A DNA stretch of 64,000 bases from Climacium dendroides (lineage: Eukaryota > Streptophyta > Bryopsida > Hypnales > Climaciaceae): the NCBI GenBank assembly GCA_950106755.1, contig OX467084.1, forward strand, positions 31,003,213-31,067,212, in the 5' to 3' direction. The notes under the pieces are model-generated. The model was not told the origin of the DNA, did no database searches, and worked only from the letters and a program-made list of their open reading frames with translations. Shown here in pieces: positions 23,386 to 35,942 of the stretch. Numbering within the stretch: the first letter of the stretch is position 1; each line of letters begins with the position of its first letter. A program made the translations under genes and the position numbers.

Positions 23386-25199
23386 ATAGTATCTCACAAT
23401 TAAGATTTATGACAAATACAATAAGTTAGGAGAAATGAGGAGTAAGTATGATGAATAGGAAGATTTTAGCATTATATCATAAAGTAAGGTTTTTCATTAA
23501 ATAGCAATGAAGAAATTAGAACAATGATTTGAATTCTAAAAAAATGCAAGTAGGTGAAAATAATGAGAAAATCCTAAAAAAAATTAGAATTTAAAATCAA
23601 AAAGGCATTAAGCAAAATATACAATATATGAAATTAATTGAATTAGGCAAATGATAAAAATGAGAAGAGGTAGAAATAAACTACAATGAATAAAAATGAA
23701 AGTCAAAACTATGAAGAAATGGAGATGAAGACTAAGAGGAATGAAGATGAAGATTAGAAGGAACAAGATGAAGAGGTAGATATAGGAAAGTAGGATTTGT
23801 AAACCCTCTCTCCCTCTCTTTCTTCCTCTCTCATTTTTTTGGTGGGCTCTCTAGCACTAGGGTTTGGTAGGAGGAAGAAAGTGTGAGGAGATATATTGGT
23901 AGATGTGAGGAAGATGAGTTAGATAAGGGAGTATAGGCAATTTGTCAAGTAGGTCTGCACTCTATGATGAGAGGATGGGTTGAAAAATGGAGAGTGTGAA
24001 AAAAAACTTAGGATAAGAGGGCAACTGCAACTTCAATGAAGAACATCAATTTTAGGGGGCCATTGCAAGAAGATGACATCAAATTTGAAACTAAATTTTT
24101 TTGGGATGCTGCGTTGTAAAGTTAGCTTTCCAATGGAATTAGTCTTGCCCAAATTGAAGCTTGGATGAACCATTGGTGACCGTTTTTATGGAGGAGGGTC
24201 TGTTGCCGCTATGAGTGAGAGTGACGATAGATTGTGGAAGCATGAAAGATTTGATGAAGCTGAAAATTGGATGGAAGTTGCGCATTGAAGTTAGCTTTTA
24301 AACAAGACCAATCTTGCTTGAATCGAAACTTAGACGTGGTTGAAGTGGCAGTTTTTGTGGCAAGAGGTCTACTACCAAAGCATTTCAAAGCTGCAATTTT
24401 GGAGAACAATGGCGGAGGATTGGCATGATTTAAAGACTTGAGATTTTGGCGCAAGGAAGAAAAAAAGTTTCTTTCCAATGACACTATTCTTGCGCCATTT
24501 GGAATTTAGATAAAGAAATGGGAACCATTTTGTGACAGGATGTCTATTGCCCAACTTGAGGAAGTTCAAATTGAAGTTTGATGGAACTCTTTCACACTTG
24601 CCATTGAATACTTGCAATTTTCATTGCACATGATTATAAAAAAGGAGTTTGAATGCATTGGTGGCTGATTTGGATACTTGAGAATGATGGAGAATGCATG
24701 TGAGTTAATTTTTTAGGGTGTGAAGGCAAGTGCAAAAGTGTTGCCCTAATTGAACTAAGATTAGGGTTTAAAAAGGTCATGTGTTTAAAATGGAAGAATC
24801 ATTTTGAGAATTATAAAAGAAATAACATCTTCAACCTTGAATTGAAAATACACCAAGTGGGAAGGGGAAATGTAGGGCAATGCATGCTCATTGAAATGTT
24901 TGGTTGTATAGAGATGTGCTGGAATTAGTTAGGAGGACCCAATTGGGGCCATTTTGAGGCATCAAATTGCACATTTGAGGTAAATTTTGTCCTATGAGTA
25001 ATCCTAGTCTATTCCATTGCCCAATTAGAAGATGAAAGTAGTGAGAGAGGTCATTTGGGGAAGGTGAGAAGGTGAGTCTCTTCCAATTTAGACAAAAATT
25101 TACCAAAAAACATTTAGGAGTCCATTACTTGGAAGGCAAACTACGTAGGTGTCCATACACTCCCCATCAACCCAACTCTTGGGGATTCTTCGCCTTGTG
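23386..25199. other. About 1.8-kb segment present only in the left arm (probable insertion)
   Basis: The right arm runs directly across the point corresponding to 23385/25200, so this segment was probably inserted in the left arm or lost from the right. It contains a CT-rich microsatellite at about 23805-23840. Frames are short and unrecognised. The ends could not be fixed precisely and no target duplication was found. Confidence 0.45.
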
Positions 25200-25690
25200 G
25201 TGGAAAAACCTCATAGCATGATTTCCACCTCAAATCACCGTACTTAGGTCATAGATGTCCTCTTCTAGTTCAATTTGAGTTTCTTCACCTACAAACTAAC
25301 AATTGGGATTTCTACTATCTCGTTGATGTAATGGTAAAATTGAAACCTCTCGTCGAGACTTATCTATAGGGTTCTCACATGGTTCCCTTAGATCAATTTA
25401 GCTACTTTGTATTGCCAGTATCGTAGGTTTAGATCATCTGGACAATTTCTATTTAAACTACATACTATATACAATTTATGGGGTTCTAACCTATTTACAT
25501 GCAGTATTCGGTTATACTTAAAGAAAAATACTTAATCTATGACCAAAAGCTATAATGGCATGTGACATAACTATTTTGGTTCTACACTTTTTTTAGGTCT
25601 TTTTGTATATAAATCTACATTCAAAACTTATGAAAACAAAAAATCCTAAACTCGAAGTGACAATTTGGGGACTCAAGTAGCTTTAAAATG
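25200..25690 (+). repeat. Left arm (inner part) of the palindrome
   Basis: This part aligns with the reverse complement of about 27165-27610. Shared landmarks are TTTCCACCTCAAATCACCGT, CTAACAATTGGGATTTCTAC and GGCATGTGACATAACTATTT, the last with two substitutions. Confidence 0.75.
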
Positions 25691-26795
25691 TCACTTTTAA
25701 ACTATAAATGTGATTTCCCAAAGCATTCTCTACTAGCTTCCACCTTTCTAGCTACAATCCCAGTATCCCACCTTCACCTTGTATTTGCCAACTCATGCCC
25801 CATTGCTGCCATCTCACATGTCCAACCCAAATACCTTGTTTTTCAATAGGAAAGGTGGCTATAGAGTCTCAATTTGTTCTTGGATTCAAAGTATGGAAGA
25901 AAAATTGTGAAATTTAAAAAGCTTTTCTAATGAAAACTAGTAAATCATATATGCTAAATCCCAATTTCAAAAAGCATGTAATGAAAATATTGTTAGAATT
26001 TGCAAAACTAAATTAAAAATAGGTATAGAAAATTTTCCTCCAAAAGAACCTAACCATTACAATAAAGTCATGAAAAGTTGTTATAGTATTGGGTAAGCTC
26101 ATAGTTGAGTTGAGAAACTCATAGTCTATGTATGTATGTATAAAATAAGGATTGCATAATTCATATAAACTTGATACACTCCATACAATCTTGTATCTCT
26201 TCTCTATCAACAATTGCAAATATATATTGCAAAGTTTTTACCTTGCCATTTTCACTATTTTAAAACATAATATCTCAAGATGTACTATAAAATGTAATTT
26301 ATAACAGAGATATTATTTAAGTCCAATTCAAAGATTGACTATGTATTTTTCTTTGACCTTCAAAAAGTAATTGTAATTAATAATCAACTATGTACATCCT
26401 ACCATTCCAAACTAATTGCATCTCCAAAGACTCGAATTTTTAATCAATTAAAAAATTGAAGATAAATCAATATGTACCTATTGTTGAAAAAACAATTATA
26501 AAACATCTATCGAAAAAACTTTGATCTCTTATATCTTTTATATTCGGTAGCCAAATGATGCATTCTTTGGTGCATTGAAATCTCCTTTCATTTACTAATT
26601 AAAATATATTTTGATTAGTCTATTATTAGCATATGTGCACATGTCCATAGTAGAAAAAGTGATAGTTTTGTTTCTACTTGAAGATCCTCACAAATACATC
26701 GGAAAGGTTGGTGTATCATGTAATAGATACATCAAACATAACCGAGTCATCAACCACATTTTGCTCCAAGATTTTATGAATTTCAAAGACCTCAG

Positions 26796-27045
26796 GGGTG
26801 CACTTAATTCTACTACAACAAACATTGTGCAAACAAGTAGTTTCTAATAAACTATAATTTTAACTTCAAATTTTGAGCATTGTTTACCAATGACTATAGG
26901 ATTCTACTCCCAAAATTTCAAACTCAAATAAAATATGGAATGATTTCTAGAAGAGGTTAAAAATGTACTAAAATGGCATGTTTTTTTTAACTCAAATATT
27001 TTTAGAGAACACATTTAGATGACTATTGCATCAATATTCAGTTTT
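26796..27045 (-). mobile_element. Diverged, truncated relative of the Mutator-like MITE
   Basis: It starts GGGGTGCACTT and aligns, reverse-complemented, with the right two thirds of the element at 17209-17800. Landmarks are TTTCTAATAAACTATAATTT, CTATAGG, ACTAAAATGGCATGTTTTT and GACTATTG(C/T)ATCAATATTC. The far terminus is missing; instead the sequence turns back on itself in a hairpin. Confidence 0.65.
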
Positions 27046-27069
27046 GAGTTGAATATTGATGCAATGGTC
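27021..27069. repeat. Near-perfect inverted repeat (20-bp arms, 9-nt loop)
   Basis: GACTATTGCATCAATATTCA at 27021-27040 pairs with 27050-27069 with one mismatch. It lies at the broken end of the MITE relative and suggests a head-to-head junction. Confidence 0.85.
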
Positions 27070-27164
27070 ACTTGTGTCTAGGAGCCTAGTTTAGCACAAG
27101 GCACAATCCCCACACAAGACATTAAACACACCCCTTAGAGCTATTCTTGGGTCCAATGTGAATC

Positions 27165-28632
27165 CCCATTTTGTTACTTAGGACTCATGATTTGTTTTTT
27201 TCAAATTTTTTCAGTTTTGAGTGAAGTTTTTTATACAAAAGTCCAAAAAAGAGTGTAAAACCAAAATAGGTATGTCACATACCAATATAAAATTTAGACC
27301 TAAATAGAATGTTTTCTTTTAGTTATACCCAAATCCCGCATGTGAATAGGATAAAAGCCCCAAAATTATACATAGTAAGTGTGTTTCGTAGAAATTGCCT
27401 TAATTGTCTAAACCTACCATTCATGTGACAAATCCTAGTTAAATTGGTCTGAGAGAAGTATGTAAAAATCCTAGAGTAGATTCCCAAAGAGAAGTTTTAG
27501 TTTCCCCATTCAATTGCCGAAATAGTAGAAATCCCAATTGTTAGCCTACAAGTGAAAAAAACTCAAGATGAACTAGAGAATGGCATCTACAACCTAAGTA
27601 CAGTGATTTGAAGTGGAAATCATTCTAGGAATCCGATGGCCCAATTGGTTTGCCAAGATTCCCTTCCATTTAAAAGATTCCCTATTTATCAGAAGTTAAA
27701 GGAAATAGTGGGATTTGATTCTTCTTCTTCAATTGTGTAAAGTAAAAATATGATATTGCACATCTTTTGTGTAATTCTATTAGAGGTTCCATAAAAAGTT
27801 TCGGAATTTTCTAATAGTCAGAAGATATCTTTCCGGACAGCCAACCGCCAAATTCTATGATGGGAAATTCATAGGAATCACCTAGGGTGAAGTAAAATCT
27901 CATTAAAATTAACATAGCTTTTTTTATGTTAATAATGCACCCCAACAAGTTTTGTGGCATTCTCATAGTAAGAAGAATAAAAAATAAAGAAGATCCTCCA
28001 AAACTAAAAAATTGAAGATCAAACGTAGATTTGACTGACATATCTAGAGCACACAAAGTCAGATTGAAGTCAAAATGGGGTCTTTTCTTACTCCCTTGGC
28101 CCTACTTGAGAGTCTAGACTACTTATTTTTCATAGAAAAGTCAAACTCCAAAAGTTGAATTTTTACCTTTTGGAGTCATTAAGTTGTCATTAGGATTCGT
28201 TGAGTTTTTTGCAAGAGAAAAAGGGAAGGAATTTATCCCAGATTAAAAATGGCCTTCTAAAGCCAATGGCACAATCTGTTTGTGATTTGGAATCTTTCTC
28301 TAAAAGTTAGAATGTTGAACCAACATAGAAAGTGAAAATCTTAAAGTTTAGGATGAAAGTCTTAAATGATAAGATTACCTTGTAGGAATTGGGGGGGGAG
28401 GGGGGGGGAGGGCATTTGAAAAAATATTCAAGGGCTCTCATTTTCCTCTCATTTCACCCTTTTTGGTTCATTTTGAACTACTTTATACACTTTGGGTCCA
28501 TTTAGTTGGATTTTGGGCCATTGTGAGCTAAATTGCCAATTTGTGTGTTTTAGGAGCGTTGTAGCTCTGTCGTTGTGTTTTCCAAGCTTTTCTTGACGGA
28601 CATTGAGGTTCCTTTAAGCTTTGCTAATTTAT
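27165..28632 (-). repeat. Right arm (inner part) of the palindrome
   Basis: This part aligns with the reverse complement of 22380-23385 plus 25200-25690. Examples are AGCCAATGGCACAATCTG and AAGGGAATCTTTTAAATGG (reverse). A G-run lies at about 28390-28410. Confidence 0.75.
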
Positions 28633-29321
28633 TGAATGTTTGAGTTCAGTTTTGTGCACTAATTTGGTTGCTTGGTGAAATTGTTGTACTTCTAACACTT
28701 ATACTAACCCTAAAGAAAACCCCCCTCTGTACCTTGGCGATGCCGCTTAGGAGGGCCTCTAGTGCTTGATTGTGAGTATTTTGTAGACTAATACCTTTGT
28801 ACTAACTTGTAGTTACATGTTTAGCTTGTACTAATATTTATACTAGCATATGTGATAATTCGGTGTTTGTACTAATACATTTATTGTCCATATTTTGCTT
28901 GTCCCATTCGAAACGGCAAAGCTTTGATTTTAAGTCTTATAAATGTTTTTGTATTTTTAGTGATTTTTCCAAATACAGCAAAGCTTCACCCTTGAACCTA
29001 ATTTTCTTTTAGTTATTTGTGTTTTGAAAATGGGATTTAACCCCTCAGATGGCGAAGTTTTGTTCTTAGACATAAATTTATTCCGTGTTTCTTTTCTTTT
29101 CTTTTAAAGGGTCCCCGTATAAAGACTGAAGATAGCGAGCAATGGTCAGTTTGAGAATTTGAGATTTTTGGACCAGGGTCCAAAGATTGGAGAAGTTCAA
29201 ACCAGAACCAGAGTAGCCAGAACGAGAGCAATGCTGAATTTAGAAGTAGGCAAGCCCATGTGACCAATTGAATTCAGAAGCAATTACCAATTGAATTCAG
29301 CATCAGTTCAAGCCTCTGATC
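28633..29321. other. About 0.7-kb segment present only in the right arm (probable insertion)
   Basis: The left arm has only about 35 bp between the flanks that bound this segment. It contains TTAACCCCTCAGATGG near 29039, similar to the TTAA element ends. No coding content was recognised and the ends are approximate. Confidence 0.45.
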
Positions 29322-31165
29322 TAAAACATATCCATCTACATCCAACACATCTCTAGGCTTGGTTCCTACTTATCTTTCGGTGCAAATTCAAATTCTAAAA
29401 TTTGTATGATCAAGCTTTAAGCACAAATCAAACTCAAAGAATAGAAGTAGGAATAGTCTAAAAAAAGGGTGAAGGGAGAGAAAATTAGAATATAGACCTC
29501 AAGTAGTCAAACCTTTCATTGTCACAAACCAACCTTAGAAAGAAAATAGAGGCTAAAAATAAGAAGAAACACTTAGACAAGCAAATAGATAAAACTTCTC
29601 ACACTCAAATTGCAATTGATAGAATGAAGGGATAGTTTAGAAGTTCAAGAGACATTTAGAAGTTCGTAAGATAAGGCGGAAATCTTAAACCATTCAAAGT
29701 TGGATAGGATTTCAAGGTCAATTATTGTTTGGGAGTTTGAAGCAATTATTAGTTGTCTAAAGTCAACCTTTGAAAACCAAATAATTGAGGTCAAATAGTG
29801 TGGAAAGAAAAGGAGAGTAGAAGTGGAAAGAAAGGAGTTCAAAATTTTCAAACTTGTACTAAAACACTACTTTCAAGCAGTGAGCATAAATTGAGAAAGA
29901 GCTACATGATGGCTAAATGATAGAGAACTTCGGAATCTCTACAACAATGTCTAAGATGATCCCCAAAATGAGGTAAATTACTAAACACTCTAGATTCTTT
30001 TGATTTTTAAAGTTGGTTAATTAAAACATACTAGCCGAACTAAAACTTCAAGTCAAAGTAACAAAACTAGTTTTTCTTAAGTTTTAGATTCAAAATAGTG
30101 TAGATTTAGTTCAGAGGTTTCCAAAAACATATTAAGCTTAGAAATCCAACTTAAAACAAGTAAGATAAACACAGATGAAGTTTAGAATTTAAAATGGATG
30201 AAACTTAGTTAGATTAACCTCTTTGGGATAAAAAGCATAGAATTATGGAGACTTAATCCTCTAAAATTCATAATTGGAAGTAGAAGTTGAATTGGAGCTG
30301 TAGATTAGGATTAAATAGCAAATGAGGTTTGAAGGACTGATTAATGATCAAACTTCATCCGTCAATAACTTTTAGTAGGAAAGTCCAAACAACAAGTGCT
30401 TTAGCAATCTAGAAACCTAAAATTAGTTTTTACAAGAAAAAAACATGAAAACTTTAAAAATAGTAAACTAATAGAAGTTAAACCGAACCATTAGAATCAA
30501 AGAGTCTTAAGCAAGAACGTAAGAAGTAGATTAGGATAACAAGTTGAAATCATAAACTCTTAAAACAAGTTAAAAGCAATCCAAAGGTGTCTTATACTCC
30601 CCAAAAGACTTAAAAAACAAGAAATTACAAGAAGATGAAGTATTAAGACAAAAACGAATGAAAACTTAAGGGAAGAGTCCAACCAAGACAACACTTAAGT
30701 TTAGATACAAGTTAGTACCATAAGCACAACTTTCAAATTTCACTTTGTTTTGAATTAAAGAACTAAGGAAAGTTGATGGATGAAGTTTGATAGACCGATT
30801 AGTGGTCAAACTTCATCTAGCCATATCTTTTGCTAGGAAAGTCCAATCGAGATTATTCTTATAATTTCGGAAAGAGGGAATAATTGTCTACAAGTTTGTG
30901 TATTTGGTTTTTGTCTGAGTGAACTTTCTCAAAGCAACCACAATAGCTTGATTAGACTAGGTAATTACTTGATAGTTGCATTTTAAGTTATGTTTTGATT
31001 GAGTTTTTGCATATTTGAAGTATACTTAAGCATTAGAGAAGATCCATTGCTTGGAAGGCACAATGGAATAATGTTAGGCACCCAACAATAAGAAAACATA
31101 CAATGAACTAAGAACTTGACTGTATTAGTTTGTTTACCATAAGTAAGTAAATAAGTATTCATATC
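29322..31165 (-). repeat. Right arm (outer part) of the palindrome
   Basis: This part aligns with the reverse complement of about 20480-22350. It starts at CATATCCATCTACATCCAAC and ends around GAGAAGATCCATTGCTTGG...TTTACCATAAG. Two hairpins with the GATGAAGTTTGA stem are retained. Confidence 0.8.
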
Positions 31166-31168
31166 GAG

Positions 31169-32970
31169 GTGGCAGTTTACGTAGCAAGCAAGTCAAAAAT
31201 CAAGATCTGTGTAGGATCAAAGGTTGCCCGGTAGGAAGAGGCAAGATTTTTTTTTTTACAAAAATAAAGGTTGACCTTTATTGCAAGAAAAAGGGAATAG
31301 AGATCTAGCCACAAGCAACTTGGGGATTGCAAGTAGAAACAAAACAATATAAAGAAGACAAAAATAAAACTACAAGCCAAGCAAGAGCCTAGTGGGACAA
31401 GATGAAGAGGTGAGATTTCAAAGAGCAGGGTCCTATGTACATGCCAAGGTTGGCATTCTCATAATTGGATCTCCCATTTTGTACATAGCTCACATTTCCC
31501 TCACATGCTTTTTTGTTGTGAATCCGCCTTCATCCCCAATTCCCACGCTTGCTTGCCAATGGATGTTGGTGGAAAGCTTCTGAATCCAATATACTTGTGA
31601 ATGAGCTAGCTATGTTAATTCCTTGGGTTTTGTTTGGGTTTTGTTTAGATTTTTTTAAACAAATGAACCAGTTCATTCCAAAGTTTTAATTAAAGGTTTT
31701 GTTTTCACACTTAATTTGACTCCAAGGCTTTCTACAAGTACTCTAGAGCTCTAGGCTCTATATGCATGAGTCCAATTTATGGGACTACAAGCTTGTAGTA
31801 GTTATTCAATTTAATTTCTGGTACCTATTCTCTTTTTTGTTACTTTCTTCACTTCCTATGTAAGAAGTATCTAGCTCAATGTGTGTTTCTACAAACACTT
31901 GATGTTGTACTTTGTACACTACCATTAAATCAATGGCCTTGAAACTCATCTTCTTTGTGCTCTCTTATGCTCCACCTCAACTAAAAGACTTGTCTTCACT
32001 TGAGTAGGAGCACTTACAATTTGGTTTTGTTATTTACTTGGTCATGAGTATCTCAAAATTCCAATTAGCTTCTTTTGTAGGAAACTCCTATGAAGTACCT
32101 CAAGGTAGAAACAATGGTTGAACTTCACAAGAGCTCTACAACATGTTATGTTGCAACAAAAGGCCTAAAGGGTATTGAATGTTTTCTAACAAAAACAAAA
32201 ATGGAAATAATCATGGAAGTTTGAACATTGGAAGGAAATTGTTCTTTGATCTAGGCCATGCCATGGTGAAACTCTATCATATTCTCAGGAAAACCTCAAA
32301 TACCAAATTACTTCTATATAACAAATTGCACATTTGGGTCCCATGATTATTGTCTTGCAGCTTATTGCTATTTGGTATTGCTATCATTCTAAGTTGTAAT
32401 GGCAATGATACCTACAAGGTTGTTGATAAGCATGTTTGTAGATAAATCTTTCATCAAGAATTTTACTTCAAGAACCAGTCATTGATAAGGCACTTGATCT
32501 CATTCATTAACCACTTTTGCAAGCACTGTGTAAGGCATTATTGAGTTTGAGGTAGCACACTTTTCTTCTCTTGTTTGGTATGAAGTTTGGACATGTAAAT
32601 ACCATGCAAAAAACTCAAACATGTTTTTCGCTTTGTTGCCAAAAATCAAGATGCACCCAAACTAGCATCTTGAAACCTATACACAAAATCATTGAATCTC
32701 CTTTCTTGCTTTTCCTTCTCTCCATTCTCAAACAGTAGGCGGGGAGAGAACCTTGGTCAAGATTCAAGAGCATGGTTCACAATAAGAGAGCATGTGAGGG
32801 AAATGTGAGCTGTGTACAAAATGGGAAATCAAATTGTGAGAATGCTAGCCTCAACATGCACATAGAACCCTACTCTTCGAAGTTTCTTTGAAATCTCATA
32901 GTTTCCCATTGAACTGCCTTTGACCCTAGGCAAATCTTATCTTTGACCTACATGCCACGTAGACTACCAC
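31169..32970. mobile_element. Element with long terminal inverted repeats, about 1.8 kb
   Basis: The ends GTGGCAGTTTACGTAGCA and GTGGTAGTCTACGTGGCA (reverse) begin inverted repeats of about 200-240 bp. These continue through AGGATCAAAGG / AGGGTCAAAGG and then GAGATTTCAAAGA, ATTCTCA(T/C)AATT and CAGCTCACATTTCCCTCACATGC-like sequence (one end has TAGCTC). The left arm has about 165 bp of extra sequence at about 31238-31402. No transposase-like frame is present in the interior, so the element is non-autonomous. A target duplication was not found. Confidence 0.7.
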
Positions 32971-33043
32971 TTGAATCCAAGAATAGCTCTAAGGGGGGTG
33001 TTTTAATGTCTCACCAAGCCCCACATGGGCTTGTCTCCATTAA

Positions 33044-33615
33044 CCCCTAAATGTCCAGAGCATTCTCCAAAATTGATGATTTGAGAAAAATCATTATAAA
33101 GTAATCTTTGAAAGCATATTTTGGAATTGACGAATAAATAAAAGATATAGACTTTGAGTTTTAAATTCCATCCATATAGTCAGATTCACCGATACCATCA
33201 TTAATATTTTTTCATAAATTTTAAAAGAAAATTTTAAAATTCTTTTAAAATTCAATTACAAGCAAAATATTGTGATTTTTTGAGTAAAATTTATGGAATG
33301 GATTTGAAATTAGGTTATCTTGATATAGAGATTTTTTGAAATTTTTCTGTTCTTTAAATCTATGAACTCATTTTTGCAATCCAATTTTGAAATAGAATCA
33401 ATGCAATTTGGGCTTGATACACTTTCACATTTATAATTTTAGAAAAATATTTGTTATAGTAACACCAAATCCAACCATGAGATAGGACAACAATTTGATA
33501 AACTCTAAAGTATCTCCACAAATTAGGATGACTTTCATCCAAGCAATAATGAGAAAGAAAAGTGATTTGCAATATGTTTGTTGTCCAAAAATTGGATGTT
33601 GGAGCACTTCAGGGG
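33044..33615 (+). mobile_element. R4 element, about 570 bp, one clear TTAA flank
   Basis: TTAA at 33040-33043 precedes CCCCTAAATGTCC. The other end, ACTTCAGGGG, is followed by TGAC, a degenerate flank. A reverse copy lies at about 47017-47487, sharing CAATGCAATTTGGG, AAATCCAACCAT and CCAAGCAATAATGA. Confidence 0.65.
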
Positions 33616-33658
33616 TGACCCTTTTATAAATCATTTAAATCCTATTTGACTTTTTTAA

Positions 33659-35938
33659 CTCCTAAAAGACCACTATCCATTCAAGGGACAAATGGGATAT
33701 TGAGCAGGTAATTATAGGCTGAATTTTTGTTATATTTTTTTGAAATTTATTCTTAAGATAAAAAAATTGATTTGCTTCATGAGAATATAATTTTTTTTCA
33801 ATTGGTGCCTCGGAGAAAAAGTTATGCCCAAATAAGCTCAAAATAAGGGAGAGGGGGCAACAAAAAAAATTGAAAATTTGAAAAAAAAATTTGAATTTTT
33901 TTTCTCATAGATTAATTTTTTTCTACATGGAAATATTTGATTCATTCCATTTGGATTTGTTATGAGAAAGTTAGGGACAATCTTGTTTTGGGGGCAATTA
34001 GAGCATCTTTTTGAAAAAATAACTTGTAGGATTCATTTTTAAGTAATTTTTATAATTTTTCAAAAAATAAAATTCCACAAGGTATAGTTTGTTTCCTAGA
34101 ACAATCTCACCATTGGGATAAGTTCATTTTAATTTCATTTTAGAGATATTAATAATTTAAATTTTCCTTCTATTTCATACCTACTTCTACTTAACAATTC
34201 TCTTAAGAATGAAAATTACGTTTTTTGAAATTTTTTCCTCCCTCTCCCCTAAACTCTCAACTCAATTCCGCACTATAAAGATTTAAACCTCAAAACTTTT
34301 TAGTGCAAATGTGAGTAGGTTTTTATTTCTTGTTCAAAAATAAATTCCTAAGGGTAGAGTTTGAACTCTAGGAGGTAAAATACTTCTAATTGGAATCTAA
34401 ATATTCACCTAAGAGATCCAATTGCAAGATTCCTCAAGTACAACTCCCATACATAATATCAATGAACCAATGATTTAGAACCACTTATCATCAATTCAAT
34501 TGGCTTTGGCTTTCTAACTTTTGCTCCAATTATTCTTCACTCCAAAAATACTCCATCGTATTATTTATCTTTATCTTTTCTCCAATCGACTCCCACTCCA
34601 AAGAATAATCAACAGCTTCCAGCTTTCAATTCCAATTGATCTTTTGCTTCAGACTCCGCAGCTATTGTCTGCATCGATTTTTCCGATTGATCTTTCACAA
34701 CAACCTCTCAATTTGCATTGATTTTTACAATCAGTCGGCCCTTCAAATTCTTTTACTTCTGATTGATCTATTTCAAATTAACTCCAATTATCTCACAATT
34801 ACATTTTTCATATTAAACTCCAATCGACTTATCTTTATTTTCACAATTTCTTGACTCCAATTGATTTAACTCTTAATATCTAATTAAATACCTCTACATT
34901 TTCATTCTCTCAATCAACACTCATTTTAATCTGGTTCTTATATTATTAAATTTTGCAATTGGTTACACTCTTACAAACTATTGATTTCTCACATCATGCA
35001 TTCCAATTAATTCTCACCCAATAATTTCAATCACACTCAAAACACTCAATTTTACTCTTCCAATTATTTTTTCTTCATACCCATACATCTCACTTATGTA
35101 ATCTCTCCAATTGGTTCCTATATGCTTTCCATACACTCAAATTTCTCCAATCATTTACACAACCATCATACACACAATTCATATTCCATAACAATTTCAA
35201 CAATCAATTTTCTTATCAATCTCAAATCACACAACTCATCTCTTTTTACAATTCTCCTTCTTATAGCAATAAATTCCATTCCAATTGAATTACACATCTA
35301 AGCAATCAAACACACTCATATTATTACATACTTACACAATACACACACAATTGGCAAAACATTCACTATATTTATCAAAATTCAAAACAAACACAAATTT
35401 ACACAAATGTTTTTACTTCCGGCGATTGGAAGGAGTACCTGCTTCACCAAGGTCAACTGAACTACACAATTGGGAATCCAAAGCTAAATACCAAATCCAA
35501 GAGTCATAGCTACCGATCAGCCACAGCATCCTTTGAAATCCCAACTCCAAATACAATTGGTAAATACTAAGTATTATCCACCCAACTATACTCCCGATTG
35601 GTAAAACTACAGGTTTAACTAGAAAAACTACTAATCGGCCGGAAAAAAAATACATCAATCGACTACAACAAAAAATTAAAGTTAAAAGGTTCAAAGTCAA
35701 ATAATCCAATCCCGCAATGTACTGAAAAATTTGTTTTTTTCACTTTAAACAAAGATATCTTGCAATCTATGTGGTCAAAATTTCTGAAATTTTTTCTACA
35801 AATTTTTATACTAGTTAAGTGTAAGATCCTACAGATAGATGTGAAGAAATAAACAATTTTCAAATTTTTTTACTCCTTGCTACAAAAATGGTAGTTTTGA
35901 ATGTTTTTTGGTAGAAAAAGGCCTTGTTCCTTTAGAAA
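33659..35938 (+). mobile_element. R3 element, TTAA-flanked, split by a nested insertion
   Basis: TTAA lies at 33655-33658 and 35939-35942, with termini CTCCTAAAAGACC and TTCCTTTAGAAA. The left half (33659 to about 34309) matches the R3 copy at 44682, including GATTCATTCCATTTGGATTT and TTTTGGGGGCAATTAGA. The right half (about 35671-35938) carries ATATCTTGCAATCTA and GGTAGTTTTGAATGTTTTTT. Removing the 1361-bp insert leaves 919 bp, within the range of intact copies. Confidence 0.8.
34310..35670 (+). mobile_element. Insertion of about 1.36 kb inside R3, strongly G-depleted
   Basis: The borders are inferred by comparison with intact R3: the left starts about TGTGAGTAGG and the right ends about ACTACAACA. 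The plus strand has very few G residues between about 34880 and 35400, with many CCAAT(T/C)G(A/G)-like words. TG...CA ends and noncoding content would suit a solo LTR, but no target duplication was seen, so the class is open. Confidence 0.5.
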
Positions 35939-35942
35939 TTAA

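Larger units (their letters stand above)
25691..27164. other. Centre of the palindrome
   Basis: About 1.5 kb of AT-rich sequence with no gene. It holds a relative of the 17209 MITE (26796-27045) and a strong hairpin (27021-27069). Confidence 0.5.
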
